Assembly: GCA_051453625.1 (NCBI GenBank)
Contig: JBOZIK010000001.1
Coordinates: 21,773,388-21,795,243, forward strand
Length of the DNA: 21,856 nt
Reading direction: 5' to 3'
Source: Welwitschia mirabilis
Taxonomy: Eukaryota > Gnetophyta > Gnetopsida > Welwitschiales
In this document: positions 1-8,708 of the stretch, piece after piece
Position numbering within the stretch: position 1 is the first letter of the stretch
How the letters are laid out: each line of letters opens with the position of its first letter
The notes under the pieces: generated by a model
What the model saw: the letters and a program-made list of their open reading frames with translations, nothing else
What the model was told of the DNA's origin: nothing
Databases searched by the model: none
Made by a program: the position numbers and the translations under genes

Positions 1-208
1 TTATCGAAGACTACCTTGTGACCTTTGTCACAAATTTAACTACTGCTTAATAAATTATGATTTAAATCATTTACATACAAAACTTTATTAATTCTAGGAA
101 GGTTACCTCCACTAATACTTTCAATTCCTTTTATTTTTACTCTCCTGTTATCATCAAAAGTCATTTCTCTCCATCAAATTTGTTTACTTGCTTGAACCTG
201 GATTTTTA

Positions 209-247
209 TCCTATCATATGCCTTGAACACCCACTATCCAGATATCA
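209..247 (-). other. Copia retropepsin active-site motif
   Basis: The minus strand reads stop-YLDSGCSRHMIG-stop. In copia proteases this D-S-G core is preceded by Trp; here that position is TGA, one G-to-A step from TGG. The catalytic Asp and the Ser-Gly are preserved. Confidence 0.85.
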
Positions 248-390
248 AGTATTATTATTTGAAACCTTCAAAGCTGTCTAAATTAAAAAACTTTTAAGAT
301 CATTATCTTTTACCCATATAGTGTTTTTAGACTTACGTGGTACATCTCATTTTGAAATAAATTTAAAAGAAAAAGTACTAACTAAGTTAA

Positions 391-426
391 GAATTTTGAA
401 TGACTAATTTTTCCACAGAAATGACA
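391..426 (-). other. Degenerate CCHC zinc knuckle of copia gag
   Basis: The minus-strand translation CHFCGKISHSKF has the first two cysteines and the histidine of a C-x2-C-x4-H-x4-C knuckle. The position expected for the last cysteine reads Thr, so metal binding would be lost. It lies between the coiled-coil-like gag segment and the protease motif, the normal place for a nucleocapsid knuckle. Confidence 0.75.
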
Positions 427-1083
427 TGTAACTTTTGAAAAGAACTTACTTTATCATGTTACCTGACTTTGATTCCTTTGAGTTTTTTAAGAGAAGAACC
501 TAATACCTATCTTATTACTAGTAGGTTTCTGAACTCCAAATATCTGTTATAATTTGAAAGAGCCACCACAAAATTTGTTAACAAAATGAAATAAATCTTT
601 TACCTGAAGAATGAGGTTAGAGATTTTAGACTTGATCTTCTTATATCTCGATTCCATATCCTCCTTTCCTTGGTAAGAGACTTTATAATCTTGTTCAAAT
701 TATTTATCCTTTTAACTAACTTTTCACACTCTAAGTGTAACTCTTAATAGGTATCCTCTAGATTATCTTATCCTTCATCAAACATATCTAAATCATCATG
801 CTCTAATGAGTTGAATAAATTCTGTAGAGGGGGCACAAATTCCATAAAGGAAAGTCTTTTGTCTTTATCAGATTCTTAAATAGATATGTTTTTACTTTCT
901 CATGACTCCTTTACATTACCACTATTTGCAATATATTTGAAAATATATCCACATACTATTCAAAATATACCAATAAGAGTATAAGTATCTAAAAAAGGCA
1001 TGTTTGAAAAATCAATAGAGGGATTTTTCATATTTAGGTTCTAGAGTCTAGATTGGTTAAAATCTAATAAAGGACTCAACTTA

Positions 1084-1095
1084 GCTCTGATACCA
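1084..1095 (-). other. Primer binding site, initiator tRNA-Met type
   Basis: The minus strand reads TGGTATCAGAGC, the classical plant primer binding site complementary to the 3' end of initiator tRNA-Met. It would prime minus-strand cDNA synthesis. It lies two bases inside the LTR edge at 1098 and is perfectly kept, in contrast to the decayed coding part. Confidence 0.95.
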
Positions 1096-1117
1096 ATTGA
1101 TAGGATTGAGAACCCTT

Positions 1118-1176
1118 GGGTTGGGGGTGGGAGGGGAGACGGGGGGAGGGGAGGAGGAGGAGGGGGGAACAGGGGA
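1118..1176 (+). other. G-rich tract (C-rich on the element's sense strand), possible G-quadruplex
   Basis: About 59 bp of nearly pure purine with many runs of three to six G sit in otherwise AT-rich DNA. The plus strand could fold into a G-quadruplex. In the element's orientation this is a C-rich segment just upstream of the LTR 3' edge, so the G-rich strand is the one first copied as minus-strand strong-stop cDNA. Confidence 0.7.
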
Positions 1177-1438
1177 GCATCGAGGGTTTGAATAGGTTCT
1201 TTTAAAAATTAATCAAAATCATCATATACTAAAAACTTGCTCAAAATAACTTGCTAATAAAATTGTGCATATAAAGGAAAAAAAACTAAAAGTATTCAAA
1301 GTAAAGAAACTAGTAGAAAGCATAAAATACTGAATAGGTGTACATAGGATTTTATAGAGGTTCAAGTAATTTCCTACTCCACTCTCAATGATCACCTTCT
1401 TTCCAACCTTCATCTATATCTTTATTAACTCTTTCAAG

Positions 1439-1460
1439 TATTACAGGTTTACCTGTAATA
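1439..1460. repeat. Perfect 22-bp palindrome in copia LTR
   Basis: Ten-base arms TATTACAGGT and ACCTGTAATA flank a central TT. It lies in the R/U5-like half of the copia LTR, downstream of the TATA box in the element's sense. With a two-base centre it is better seen as a palindromic site than as a stable hairpin. Its role is unknown. Confidence 0.7.
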
Positions 1461-1802
1461 TTTACAAATGGACTTTTGTATATTAAGCCTCAACCTTTTT
1501 AATTGAAATTTTACAGGCCTAGTCTCAATCTTTGGAGGATGTAATAGTAATTGTAAAGATGCCTTGATGCACAAACATTACTCATTCTTTGATACAATGG
1601 TTTTGATGGAGTTCTTCTCCTGTAGATGATACAATAAATAACAAGTTAAATCTGACCTTGAATGCATAGGTACAATAAATAATAGATCTTTCTTAGTCAT
1701 GATCACAAAGCCAAGATTCTTTAATAAAATATCATAATATTTAGTCCTTCGGTCAAGATTCAAAATATATCCCAAAAGTCATTTAGTCATTTCTCTCTTG
1801 GC

Positions 1803-1810
1803 TATTTATA
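1803..1810 (-). promoter_or_regulatory. LTR TATA box
   Basis: The minus strand reads TATAAATA, a consensus plant TATA box. It separates the repeat-rich U3-like part (higher coordinates) from the leader-like part (lower coordinates), as expected for the LTR promoter. Transcription would start roughly 30 bases further towards lower coordinates. Confidence 0.6.
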
Positions 1811-1918
1811 TTGAAAGGATTTTAGGGTTTATTACAATTTAAAATATGCTTTTAATGACTATAAATAGCTAGAAAATAGATATCTAATGGATACAAAATT
1901 GATAGAAAATTTTAGTTC

Positions 1919-2445
1919 CCTTCTGGTCGATTGACCTCTTAAAAATCTTGTCGATCCTATCTGGTGTCATGACTTACACAGGTTACTTGAGTGAATTTTT
2001 TAGTTACCTAGTTTCTTATAACTCCATGTTTGATTGATTTCTTAGGATTTGGTTAACTCTATCTAGTCACCTGCTAGTCTTGACAAAAGATCATTTCAAT
2101 TTCTTGCATTAAATCCAGTCAATCCTTTCAGGTATCTAGTCAACCCCATGATGATCAGCTTAAGGAGATTAGTTGTACAATGCTCAGGTCTGGTTAATCC
2201 CTTTAAAAGTCTAGTCGATTCCTTAACAATTATTTTAGGAGTACTGTTCTCAGGTTCATAGATCCAGTTGATTCCGTCATAGGTCTAGTCAACCCGTTAT
2301 CATTTAGTTTAGAAATAATGACTCTTGATATCATAGGTCTAGTCGAATACATCAGAAATCTGGTCAACCCCTCTGAATTCAGTTCAATTCTAAGAGTATA
2401 CTCTAGGTGCACTCGATCCCTTAAAAATCTGCTTGACTCCTCAAG
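1919..2445 (-). repeat. Degenerate short repeats in U3 of the copia LTR
   Basis: More than ten diverged copies of a short motif recur, seen on the plus strand as CTAGTCAACCC or CTAGTCGATTCC and on the minus strand as GGTTGACTAGACC. Spacings are irregular, about 20 to 65 bp. They make a minus-strand open frame at 2412-2230 read as repeated Gly-Leu-Thr-Arg/Ser-Thr-Arg phrases, which is a by-product and not a protein. Tandem motifs upstream of an LTR TATA box are typical of U3 enhancer regions. Confidence 0.75.
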
Positions 2446-2889
2446 AGGGTAAGTAAACTTGACAAGTTTCTAGTGATTATATTTTGATAATTATGGCTTT
2501 AACATTTAACCTATAAATGATTAACATCTTCTACATAAGATACACAAACTTTGCTACACAGAAAACATTTTTTTGATATTAATTAGAAAAATATAATATA
2601 ATACAGGATATATTGATTCTTTTAGAAAAGGTAGAACATATTTTCATCATTTTTCTTATTTTTTATCAATTTTGGAGGTTGTTATTATGCATTCATGTAA
2701 TGTATTTGACATATCTATCAAATCTCGCATGATGTTTTTTATGTATTTTTGATTAAGTAGGCCCCATACGCATAGACCTAACAAGATAAGGTTAAGATTA
2801 TAGATTAGGAGGTGGGTTTATTAGTGCCATTATAGGTTAAACATATGGAGCTGATACATCCTCCACCTTGAAGCAAACATTCTTTAATG

Positions 2890-4010
2890 ATACAGATGGC
2901 TACCATTCATGTCAAGATACATTTTAGAGATTTCATGACTTAGATAGAGCTTGAGATTAATTAGAGGCTCTCATATCTCCATCTCTAATAGATTATGGAT
3001 GCATATGAATTATGTTATGTATCAGATACATAAGAGTTTTATGAAATCATGCATATTAAGTGTCATCCAGACTCTCATGATCACCTAGTTAACATGATTA
3101 CAGCATATATTTGGGCCCATGAGATTGTCATACTTTCATCCCATATCACATTAATTACAGATCTAGGTGGAATTAGGAGTTTACACATTCATTTGGCTAG
3201 AGGTACTGAGGAGTATCATGCATATGTTTCTACATTAGACATCTCAACTAATTTAATGACAAATAGATGTGGAGTTCTTATCACATAATTGGCCCCCACA
3301 TATAGAGTAATTCATAGAGGGCTGATTCACAACATCAGTCCATCATTTCATAATAATTGAAATGGTCACATACTTATAGATTCTAATAGCTTTTAGGCAG
3401 GAAAAGCAGATGGATTTACTGACCTTCATTTGGAAGAAACTCAAGTCGATGATCGAGGCATGACAGTTATATACTTTGGATTATTCATGCTTCCTTTTAG
3501 CTTTATTCAAAGGATTTAGGATACCAGAGCCCATGGACAAATAGCATCTTTCTCATATTTAGATCTCTGCTCGCTATTTGTATAACATAAGCATACATGT
3601 ACCAAGAGAAGTAGAGCAACTTCAAGTACAGAGACCTATGGTTGGAACTATAGTTAAGTAGATACAGGCCCCCCTAGTAAAGATCATTAAGACCATTAAA
3701 GGTTTTGTGGATCATGATATTCAAACCTTAAACCAGAGGATATATGCTCTAGATTAGAGGACTTAGATATTAGAGTAGAAGATTCTAATAGTTGAGAGAA
3801 GAGCCATTACTCTAAGGACTAGATTATTGGCATTCATTAATACATTGTCTCCATTTAGCAGAGTGTTATAATAGATATTCTAGAGACTATTTGTGTTTAA
3901 GGATATGAGATGGTTAATTGTAGTTCTCCATCATTAGACCTTTATTTTCCTGCTGATCCTGAGCATTCTCCCTCTTCTTCTCATATATGTTAGTCAGCTA
4001 CCCAGATAGG
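2890..4010 (+). pseudogene. Decayed env-like/third ORF of an Athila-type gypsy element
   Basis: There is a 79-codon open stretch at 3049-3288; the same frame continues past its stop to about 3360 with LAPTYRVIHRGLIHNI. The reading then shifts frame and stays coherent from 3392 to about 3890, broken mainly by TAG and TGA codons. This second part has a hydrophobic stretch (YSCFLLALFKGF), then DHDIQTLNQRIYALD, a likely coiled coil. The position between pol and the polypurine tract, and the general build, resemble the env-like or plant-specific third ORF of Athila elements. The match is by overall character, not by a diagnostic motif, so the identity is tentative; that it once coded for protein is more secure. 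Element B shows no clear counterpart. Confidence 0.45.
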
Positions 4011-4510
4011 GTTTATTATATGATAATGAGAGGAGTGATTTTGTCATACTTTGTATCTCCTCTTCTATGTATTTTTGTATTGAAACTCATTGTTATAGAT
4101 ATACATATCATTTTTTGAGTTTAGCATGATGTAACTTTTATATAATTTTCATAATTATCTTTCTTTTTTAATGTTATGATGAGAATTAATTTTATTTGAT
4201 TGATCTTTTTATTCATTATTATAAATTCATCAACTGATTATTTATTAAAAAAGTTATCATAAGTTTCTATTTTTAAGACCATCTGTTAAGCCTATCATCC
4301 TTCCTATTGTCCAAAAGATGACTTGGACAATGATATGACTAGTTACTCATTTAGGTAAAACGTTTAGTTTTATGATTTTTCATGATTCAATCTGTATCTT
4401 TGAGATTTCTAAAAAATTTTCTAAGATAATTTATTCAGTACCTTAGCTATTTTTATTATTGAAAAAGTTAGTTAGCAATCATAGTTTACTACATAGTTTT
4501 ATCGGGAACT
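4011..4510 (+). other. 3' non-coding region of gypsy element A
   Basis: This AT-rich stretch has no coherent reading frame. It includes a palindrome-like segment at about 4288-4334 similar in style to the LTR modules. Its last 70 bases align loosely with the sequence upstream of the polypurine tract of LTR2, supporting that both are 3' internal ends of the same family. Confidence 0.5.
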
Positions 4511-4529
4511 GATAAGATTAAGTGGGGGA
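4511..4529 (+). other. Polypurine tract upstream of LTR1
   Basis: A purine-rich stretch ends in AAGTGGGGGA just before the LTR1 edge. This is where plus-strand cDNA synthesis is primed. The matching place before LTR2 reads AAGTGAAGGA, so the two tracts are homologous. LTR3 has none, as expected for a 5' LTR. Confidence 0.7.
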
Positions 4530-4532
4530 CTA

Positions 4533-5663
4533 TATTATGCTACCAACTTCCATATATTTGATAGGATATCTTGAGTAGTTTCAAAGGATATTAGATAGTT
4601 TTATTCTCTATTTCCATAATAATGGAGAGCTATAATAAAAGATACAAAAACATGTGATCTCCATGACATTTGCAGCATTTAGAGTAGTTTAAAATGCCTC
4701 CTGTTTTAAAGCAAACTTCTTGTAAACATTGAGTTTAATGCATTAGATAAAAACTTATAAGAAACCTATCATCCACCATATCATTCAGATAACTATATAG
4801 ATGACGGAATAGTCAAGCTAATAAGGATGCTAACTATAATCAATTTGGTAGATGACATAGATTTTTTATGAGGTGGCATCATCTCCTATATCATCTAGAT
4901 GATCATTAGGATGACATCTATTATAATGTTCTATTGAACATTCACCTAAATTTTGGCATTTGTTTGTGTATCTCTTGCATGGCCGTTAGAGTTGTACCCA
5001 TGCCTATTTGTTTGTTTTATTATTTGTGCATCTTTTGTTAATAAGTATTGATTTTGCCTTCTACTTCATCTTGTCTTTACTTTCACTAGAAATTCTCATG
5101 ATAGAAGATCCAAGGATCGAAGATCCATCCTTGATAGTTGCAAAGAAACATCTTTCTTGGTATTGGGCTGTGCTTCCTTCATTGAGGTGCACCTTCTTTA
5201 TAACATAGATGTAGTTTGATTAATACAAAGAACTCTTTTTAATTTTCTATGCTTATTATTACTTATCCCTTATAGTTTATGTTTCTTCTGATATAGTGAA
5301 AGTTTTTTAAGTGATATAGTTATGAGGGAAAGTTTTTTAAGTGATATAGTTATGAGGGCCACCTTTGTCAAGGTTGAGCATTGTTAATCTAGATGCATTA
5401 TTCTTTTCTCTTCCTAGATTAACTTTGTATAAGTATTTTTCATTGTACTTTTCTACATTATAATTTATATGTGTTGCTAGAATACATAAGTGTTTCTTAT
5501 TAAAATCAATTCTCTTTCTTCTAGCCTGGGCCTTCAATGGATTATAACATTTAGATCCACTCTCGTCTACATTAGTGTATTGTATTATACAAAATATCTA
5601 TTTTATTTATGAATAATAGAATATTTTTGAGCATAATCTTTTACATAAATATACACCATAACA
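4533..5663 (+). repeat. LTR1 of the gypsy family
   Basis: Boundaries come from comparison with LTR2 and LTR3. The start, expected TGTTG, reads TATT here, a TG-to-TA change plus a 3-bp loss. The end is near the ATAACA at 5658-5663. Shared blocks include a segment near 5131-5205, a TATGAGGG segment near 5321-5358, and a segment from 5503 to 5560. It is about 130 bp shorter than LTR2 and LTR3 and lacks their clear TATA segment. Gag sequence of element B begins directly after it, so it is flanked by internal sequence on both sides. The short open frames inside it are not genes. Confidence 0.75.
5298..5357 (+). repeat. Exact 30-bp tandem duplication in LTR1
   Basis: 5298-5327 and 5328-5357 are identical 30-mers starting GAAAGTTTTTTAAG. 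LTR2 and LTR3 have one diverged copy at this place. Perfect identity inside an otherwise decayed LTR suggests a recent duplication, or an assembly artefact. Confidence 0.9.
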
Positions 5664-6700
5664 CATTTTACATAAGATTCTTAAGTTACAGAATCAAATG
5701 AAAGAAACTTTTATTAAGATATTTATGAGGAAAAGTATCATAAGAAAAAGAAGGAAATAAGTTATCAACTTTCAACAACCATCCCATGAAGATTATGCCA
5801 CAACTTATGAATGATTTGTTATAGCTATTCATTACAATCCTATTGATGAACTTTCTAAGGAGGAATTGATAGATTATTTTATAGTGAATTGAATAGTCAA
5901 ACAAAATAACTTATAGACTTTTCTTATGGTGGCAATATGATGAACTTAACTTTGAATGAAGCATGAAAGTTATTAGACAATTTAGTAGAGGTAAGTCAAA
6001 CTTGGCCAAAATCAACATCTAAGGAAAATTAAACTGTAAGCCAAATTATAAAATATCTAAAGAAAGTAAGACATGATAAGAAGAAAAATTAACATGATTC
6101 AACCAAGGTAATTAAGAATTTCAATACTAATTTGGAAAAATATACTCAAATTATAGTTGAGTAAAAAGTTGCAAATGAAGGGAATGTGATTTTAACTCAT
6201 GATTTATGTGAAGATAACTTTTATTTAAGTAAAAAAATTCCCCTTATTGCCAACATGTCAAGAGAGGATGTTTGAGGAAGTGTGTGCATTTAACCAAAAG
6301 CCTTCCAACTTTAAAAATCAATCATGATATCAACAAAGAATGAGTGGGCAATCAAATTGAAAACCTTTTGAGGATAGATTCAAGAACTTAAATTTTCAAC
6401 CAAGTAACTCCAAATTTCACTGAAGTACCTCAAATTTTCAACAAAATCGGAGTGATTAAGGAAAATGCAAGAAAGGACTAACATAACCATTAAAAACCAA
6501 AGTAAAAATATTAAAAATTTAGCTAGCATAGTTTAACAAATGATGTTGATTAATCAATAATCACAAGTATGTCTTGCATCTCAACCTTTACCAAACTTGA
6601 ATAAAGTTAAGAAAGATTAGAAGGTAGTGACTAGAAGTAGAAATGATATAACATTGCCTACCCATGAAGCTTTAACTTTCAAAAATGATTTTTAAAAAAT
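5664..6700 (+). pseudogene. 3' half of gypsy gag, element B
   Basis: The sequence aligns along its length with element C gag from about 19123 onwards, for example AGTCAAACTTGGCCAAAA in B against AGTCAAACTTGGCCAAAA in C. Homology starts at or just after the LTR1 end, so the gag N-terminal half is deleted. It covers the end of the capsid-like gag domain, then the knuckle-like segment (about 6200-6290, where C still reads HPTKEC) and the tail rich in Gln, Asn, Phe and Ser (6290-6450). It finishes near 6600-6650 with a reading like VVTRSRN, matching the TRSG-type motif before the protease in this clade. Several stops and frame changes break it. Confidence 0.78.
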
Positions 6701-6711
6701 AAAAAGATGAT

Positions 6712-7461
6712 GTGAAAATATTAGAAATACATAATTTCCCTTCAACTTTTAAATATAAGTCTATCATGAAAGTTTATTCACAAAAAAATAAAAGAAATAA
6801 ACTAGCTACCCCTTGGCTTGATAGACTAAACATGAATTCTACCTTTAGTGAATACTTGAAAGCCTTAATGCAAGATGTAAGTATCAATGTATCCTTTTGG
6901 AAACTCTTGCAAGAAAATTCTAAGTGTGCTAAGTTGTGGAAGAATCTAGTTAGAAAAAACAAAAATGTACCATTTCTAGTAAGGTCTTTCTTATTCAATC
7001 TATCTCCAACTTAGTCATTAAGAGTGTCCTAAATTCAAAGACCCTAGGGTAGTAATGGTGACTATTCATTTTAAAGGAAATAAGAGAATTAAAAAACTTT
7101 GATAGATATAGGGCCAGGTATAAACATCATGCTTATTCACATATGCAAAAGACTTGGTTTATAAAATAGAGTTAAACCTACATAAATCACCTTAGAGTTA
7201 GGTGATAATTCAATTAATAAACTTATGCAGATCATTAAAGAATTAGTTATTCAAATAGAAAAAGATTTCTACCCTTTAGATCTAGTTATTATTAAAGGAA
7301 AACATGATAGAGGTTACTCACCACTCTTAGAAAGAGCCTTTCATGCAACTATCCACTGTATCATTGACACACAAACTGGAATAATAGAATGTCACATAGG
7401 TAATAAGAAGTTCAGTATTAGAGTTTTTAATGCTACTAAAAAAGATATGGGAGATGAGTAA
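6712..7461 (+). pseudogene. Gag-pol linker and aspartic protease, element B
   Basis: The 100-codon open stretch 6712-7014 (LDRLNMNSTFSEYL, then SFWKLLQENSKCAKLWKNL) is the linker that precedes the protease in Athila-type elements; element C has the same segment at about 20270-20400. The protease core reads LIDIGPGINIM at 7099-7131: the catalytic Asp (7105-7107) and Gly stay, but the usual Ala-Ser after them are Pro-Gly. The open stretch 7225-7461 is the C-terminal part of the retropepsin fold, including IEKDFYPLDLVI and a replacement for the flap-end Leu-Gly-Arg. A stop (about 7162) separates the core from this part. The first Met codons of the open stretches are not real starts. Confidence 0.85.
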
Positions 7462-7900
7462 AACTTAGAAGAAGAAATTAAACAAACTTTATTTTTACAA
7501 CATCACTTGGTTAAAGAGAAATTAATAATACTACATGACAACTCTGTATGATGATCCAACTAAAATAAATAGTATTGATCATAAGGATGAGGAATTTTTA
7601 AATTGAGAAGAAGTATAACATGTGGGATCAAGTAAGAATCTTTTTAATAAGGAGAATAATCAATTACTATCAGACCTAGATAATGGTTAGTGATGGGAGT
7701 TTAATAATAGTAAATAAAGATCACAACTTAGAATTGAAAGAATTACCCGAAGATTTCAAATACATTTTTCTGTTTAACCCTAAGAAATCCTTGGTGATAA
7801 GTAAACATCTTACTTATTGAGTCTCAATTTTAACTTCTAAAGTAAATCCTTTTGTTTAAATCCACAAAGGGTTAGTTTCCATTCTTTCTTCCATAGTTTA
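7462..7900 (+). pseudogene. Protease-to-RT connector, element B
   Basis: Mostly broken, but LELKELPEDFKYIFLF (about 7732-7779) matches the conserved segment before the RT in this clade; element C keeps LELKELSQGLKYIFI at about 21165-21210. Multiple stops and frameshifts. It joins protease to RT with no intergenic gap, as in a single gag-pol polyprotein. Confidence 0.7.
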
Positions 7901-8698
7901 ACATAAGATCTACCTTTAATATAATGCTAAACCAGTTAGGTAAACTCAACAAAGACTTAATCCAATCCTTAAGCAAGTAGTCAATGATGAAATTATTAAA
8001 CTTATGAATTTTGGGATTATCTATGATATATATGATAGTGAGTGCATTAGTCCCTTAATGATAGTACCTAAGAAGGATGGAAAGTGGAGAATGTGCATTG
8101 ACTTTATAAAACTTAACGAAGTTACTAAGAAGGATCATTGTACTTTACCATTTCTAGATCAAATACTTAATAGAATCCAAGGTCATGTATACTACTATTT
8201 TTTTAATAGCTATAGTGGTTATAATTAGGCTTGAATATCTATAAAAGACTAAGTAAAAATAACCTTTACTTTCCTCTTTATAATCCTTGCCTTTAGAAGA
8301 ATGTTCTTTGGACTTTGTAATGTTCTTAGAACCTTTTAATATGTAATGATAAGAATCATTTTTGACATGATAAAGGAATCCATTAAAATATTTATGAACA
8401 ACTTTTTAATATTTGGCAAAACTTTTGAAAAAATTATGAAAAGGTTATAGAAAATCTTAGATAAATGTACAAAAAGTGGTCTATACTTAAGTTGCGAGAA
8501 AATAGTCTTCCTTATTAATAAATGAATTATTTTAAGTCATTAAATTTGTAGTAAGGAAATTAGAATTGACCTTATAAAAATTAGTATCATTCAAAACCTT
8601 AACCCTCTAACTAATGTTAAAAAAGTTAGATCTTTCCTTGTGCATGTTGGTTTCAATCATCATTTTATTCAAAACTATGCCAAGATTTTAAATCCCTT
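7901..8698 (+). pseudogene. Reverse transcriptase, element B, catalytically dead
   Basis: The open stretch 8004-8228 reads ISPLMIVPKKDGKWRMCIDF, then the motif A region. Motif A, normally Leu-Asp-Gly-Tyr-Ser-Gly-Tyr-Asn-Gln in this clade, reads FFNSYSGYN and then TAG at 8226-8228 in place of Gln; the catalytic Asp is Asn (8205-8207). Past the stop the frame continues with FFGLCN and, at 8391-8402, FMNN in place of the paired-Asp motif (Asn at 8397-8399 and 8400-8402). The thumb/connection reading NPLTNVKKVRSFLVHVGF precedes the N gap. All three metal-binding aspartates are therefore Asn. The lack of the extra loop between PKK and the CIDF motif seen in some Athila members leaves the exact lineage open. 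Confidence 0.9.
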
Positions 8699-8708
8699 NN
8701 NNNNNNNN
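8699..8708. other. Assembly gap, 10 N
   Basis: Ten N lie between the RT connection and RNase H. From family spacing, about 18-20 codons seem missing here, so the gap length is probably nominal. Confidence 0.95.

Larger units (their letters stand above)
1..1031 (-). pseudogene. Broken copia gag-pol (gag remnant, zinc knuckle, protease, pre-integrase)
   Basis: A possible gag start codon lies at 1031-1029 (minus). The usual capsid domain is not visible; about 600 nt separate that start from the zinc knuckle, where about 900 is typical, so part of gag is probably deleted. Around 830-640 the reading is Glu/Leu/Lys-rich and coiled-coil-like, as in the spacer before the knuckle in many copia gags. 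A CCHC knuckle reads CHFCGKISH at 426-400, but the last cysteine is replaced by Thr. The retropepsin core YLDSGCSRHM (about 244-215) keeps its catalytic Asp, while the usual preceding Trp is TGA (247-245). From about 167 to 1, in another frame, the conserved stretch between protease and integrase includes NHNLL and CDKGHKVVF. Several stops and at least one frameshift make it non-functional. Confidence 0.82.
1..2600 (-). mobile_element. Partial Ty1-copia LTR retrotransposon, 5' portion
   Basis: Read on the minus strand, the order is LTR (right), initiator-tRNA-Met-type primer binding site, gag remnant, zinc knuckle, retropepsin motif and pre-integrase sequence, running off the left edge. This order and the protease motif identify a Ty1-copia element. 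The rest of pol and the 3' LTR lie beyond the window, so target-site duplications cannot be checked. The right boundary is uncertain (about 2570-2720), because no clear terminal CA with a partner repeat is visible. Env-like gypsy sequence begins just to the right, which suggests this element inserted into, or replaced part of, gypsy element A. Confidence 0.85.
1098..2600 (-). repeat. 5' LTR of the copia element
   Basis: The LTR edge next to the primer binding site is the TGATAGG at 1098 on the plus strand, which is CCTATCA as the 3' end of the LTR on the minus strand. In minus-strand order it holds a U3-like part with repeated GGTTGACTAGA-type motifs (about 2445-1920), a TATAAATA box at 1810-1803, an R/U5-like part, and a C-rich end (G-rich on plus) before the primer site. 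That C-rich end is common in plant copia LTRs. At about 1.5 kb it is a long copia LTR. The left edge is well supported; the right edge is approximate because the partner LTR is outside the window. Confidence 0.75.
2620..5663 (+). mobile_element. Gypsy element A: 3' internal end plus LTR1
   Basis: It contains a decayed env-like/third ORF (about 2890-4010), a 3' untranslated part, a polypurine tract ending at 4529 and an LTR starting at 4533. A polypurine tract immediately upstream marks LTR1 as the 3' LTR of this element. Gag and pol are not present to the left; the copia LTR abuts instead. Confidence 0.6.

Noticed and set aside
1084-1095. tRNA gene fragment
   Set aside because: Only the 12-base primer complement is present next to an LTR edge; no cloverleaf or promoter boxes.
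1222-1775. Two minus-strand open frames (63 and 65 codons)
   Set aside because: Both fall in the R/U5-like part of the copia LTR, without domains or start context.
2230-2412. 60-codon minus-strand frame with repeated Leu-Thr-Arg phrases
   Set aside because: Produced by the degenerate nucleotide repeats of the copia U3; no domain, and it lies upstream of the LTR TATA box.
1919-2445. Possible CRISPR array
   Set aside because: Repeats are short, diverged and irregularly spaced, there are no cas genes, and the setting is a plant LTR.
5008-5208. 66-codon hydrophobic frame
   Set aside because: Inside LTR1, T-rich, and not conserved in the other LTRs.
6774-6998. 74-codon minus-strand open frame
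   Set aside because: Antisense to the linker segment of gag-pol, which has a homologous copy in element C on the plus strand.
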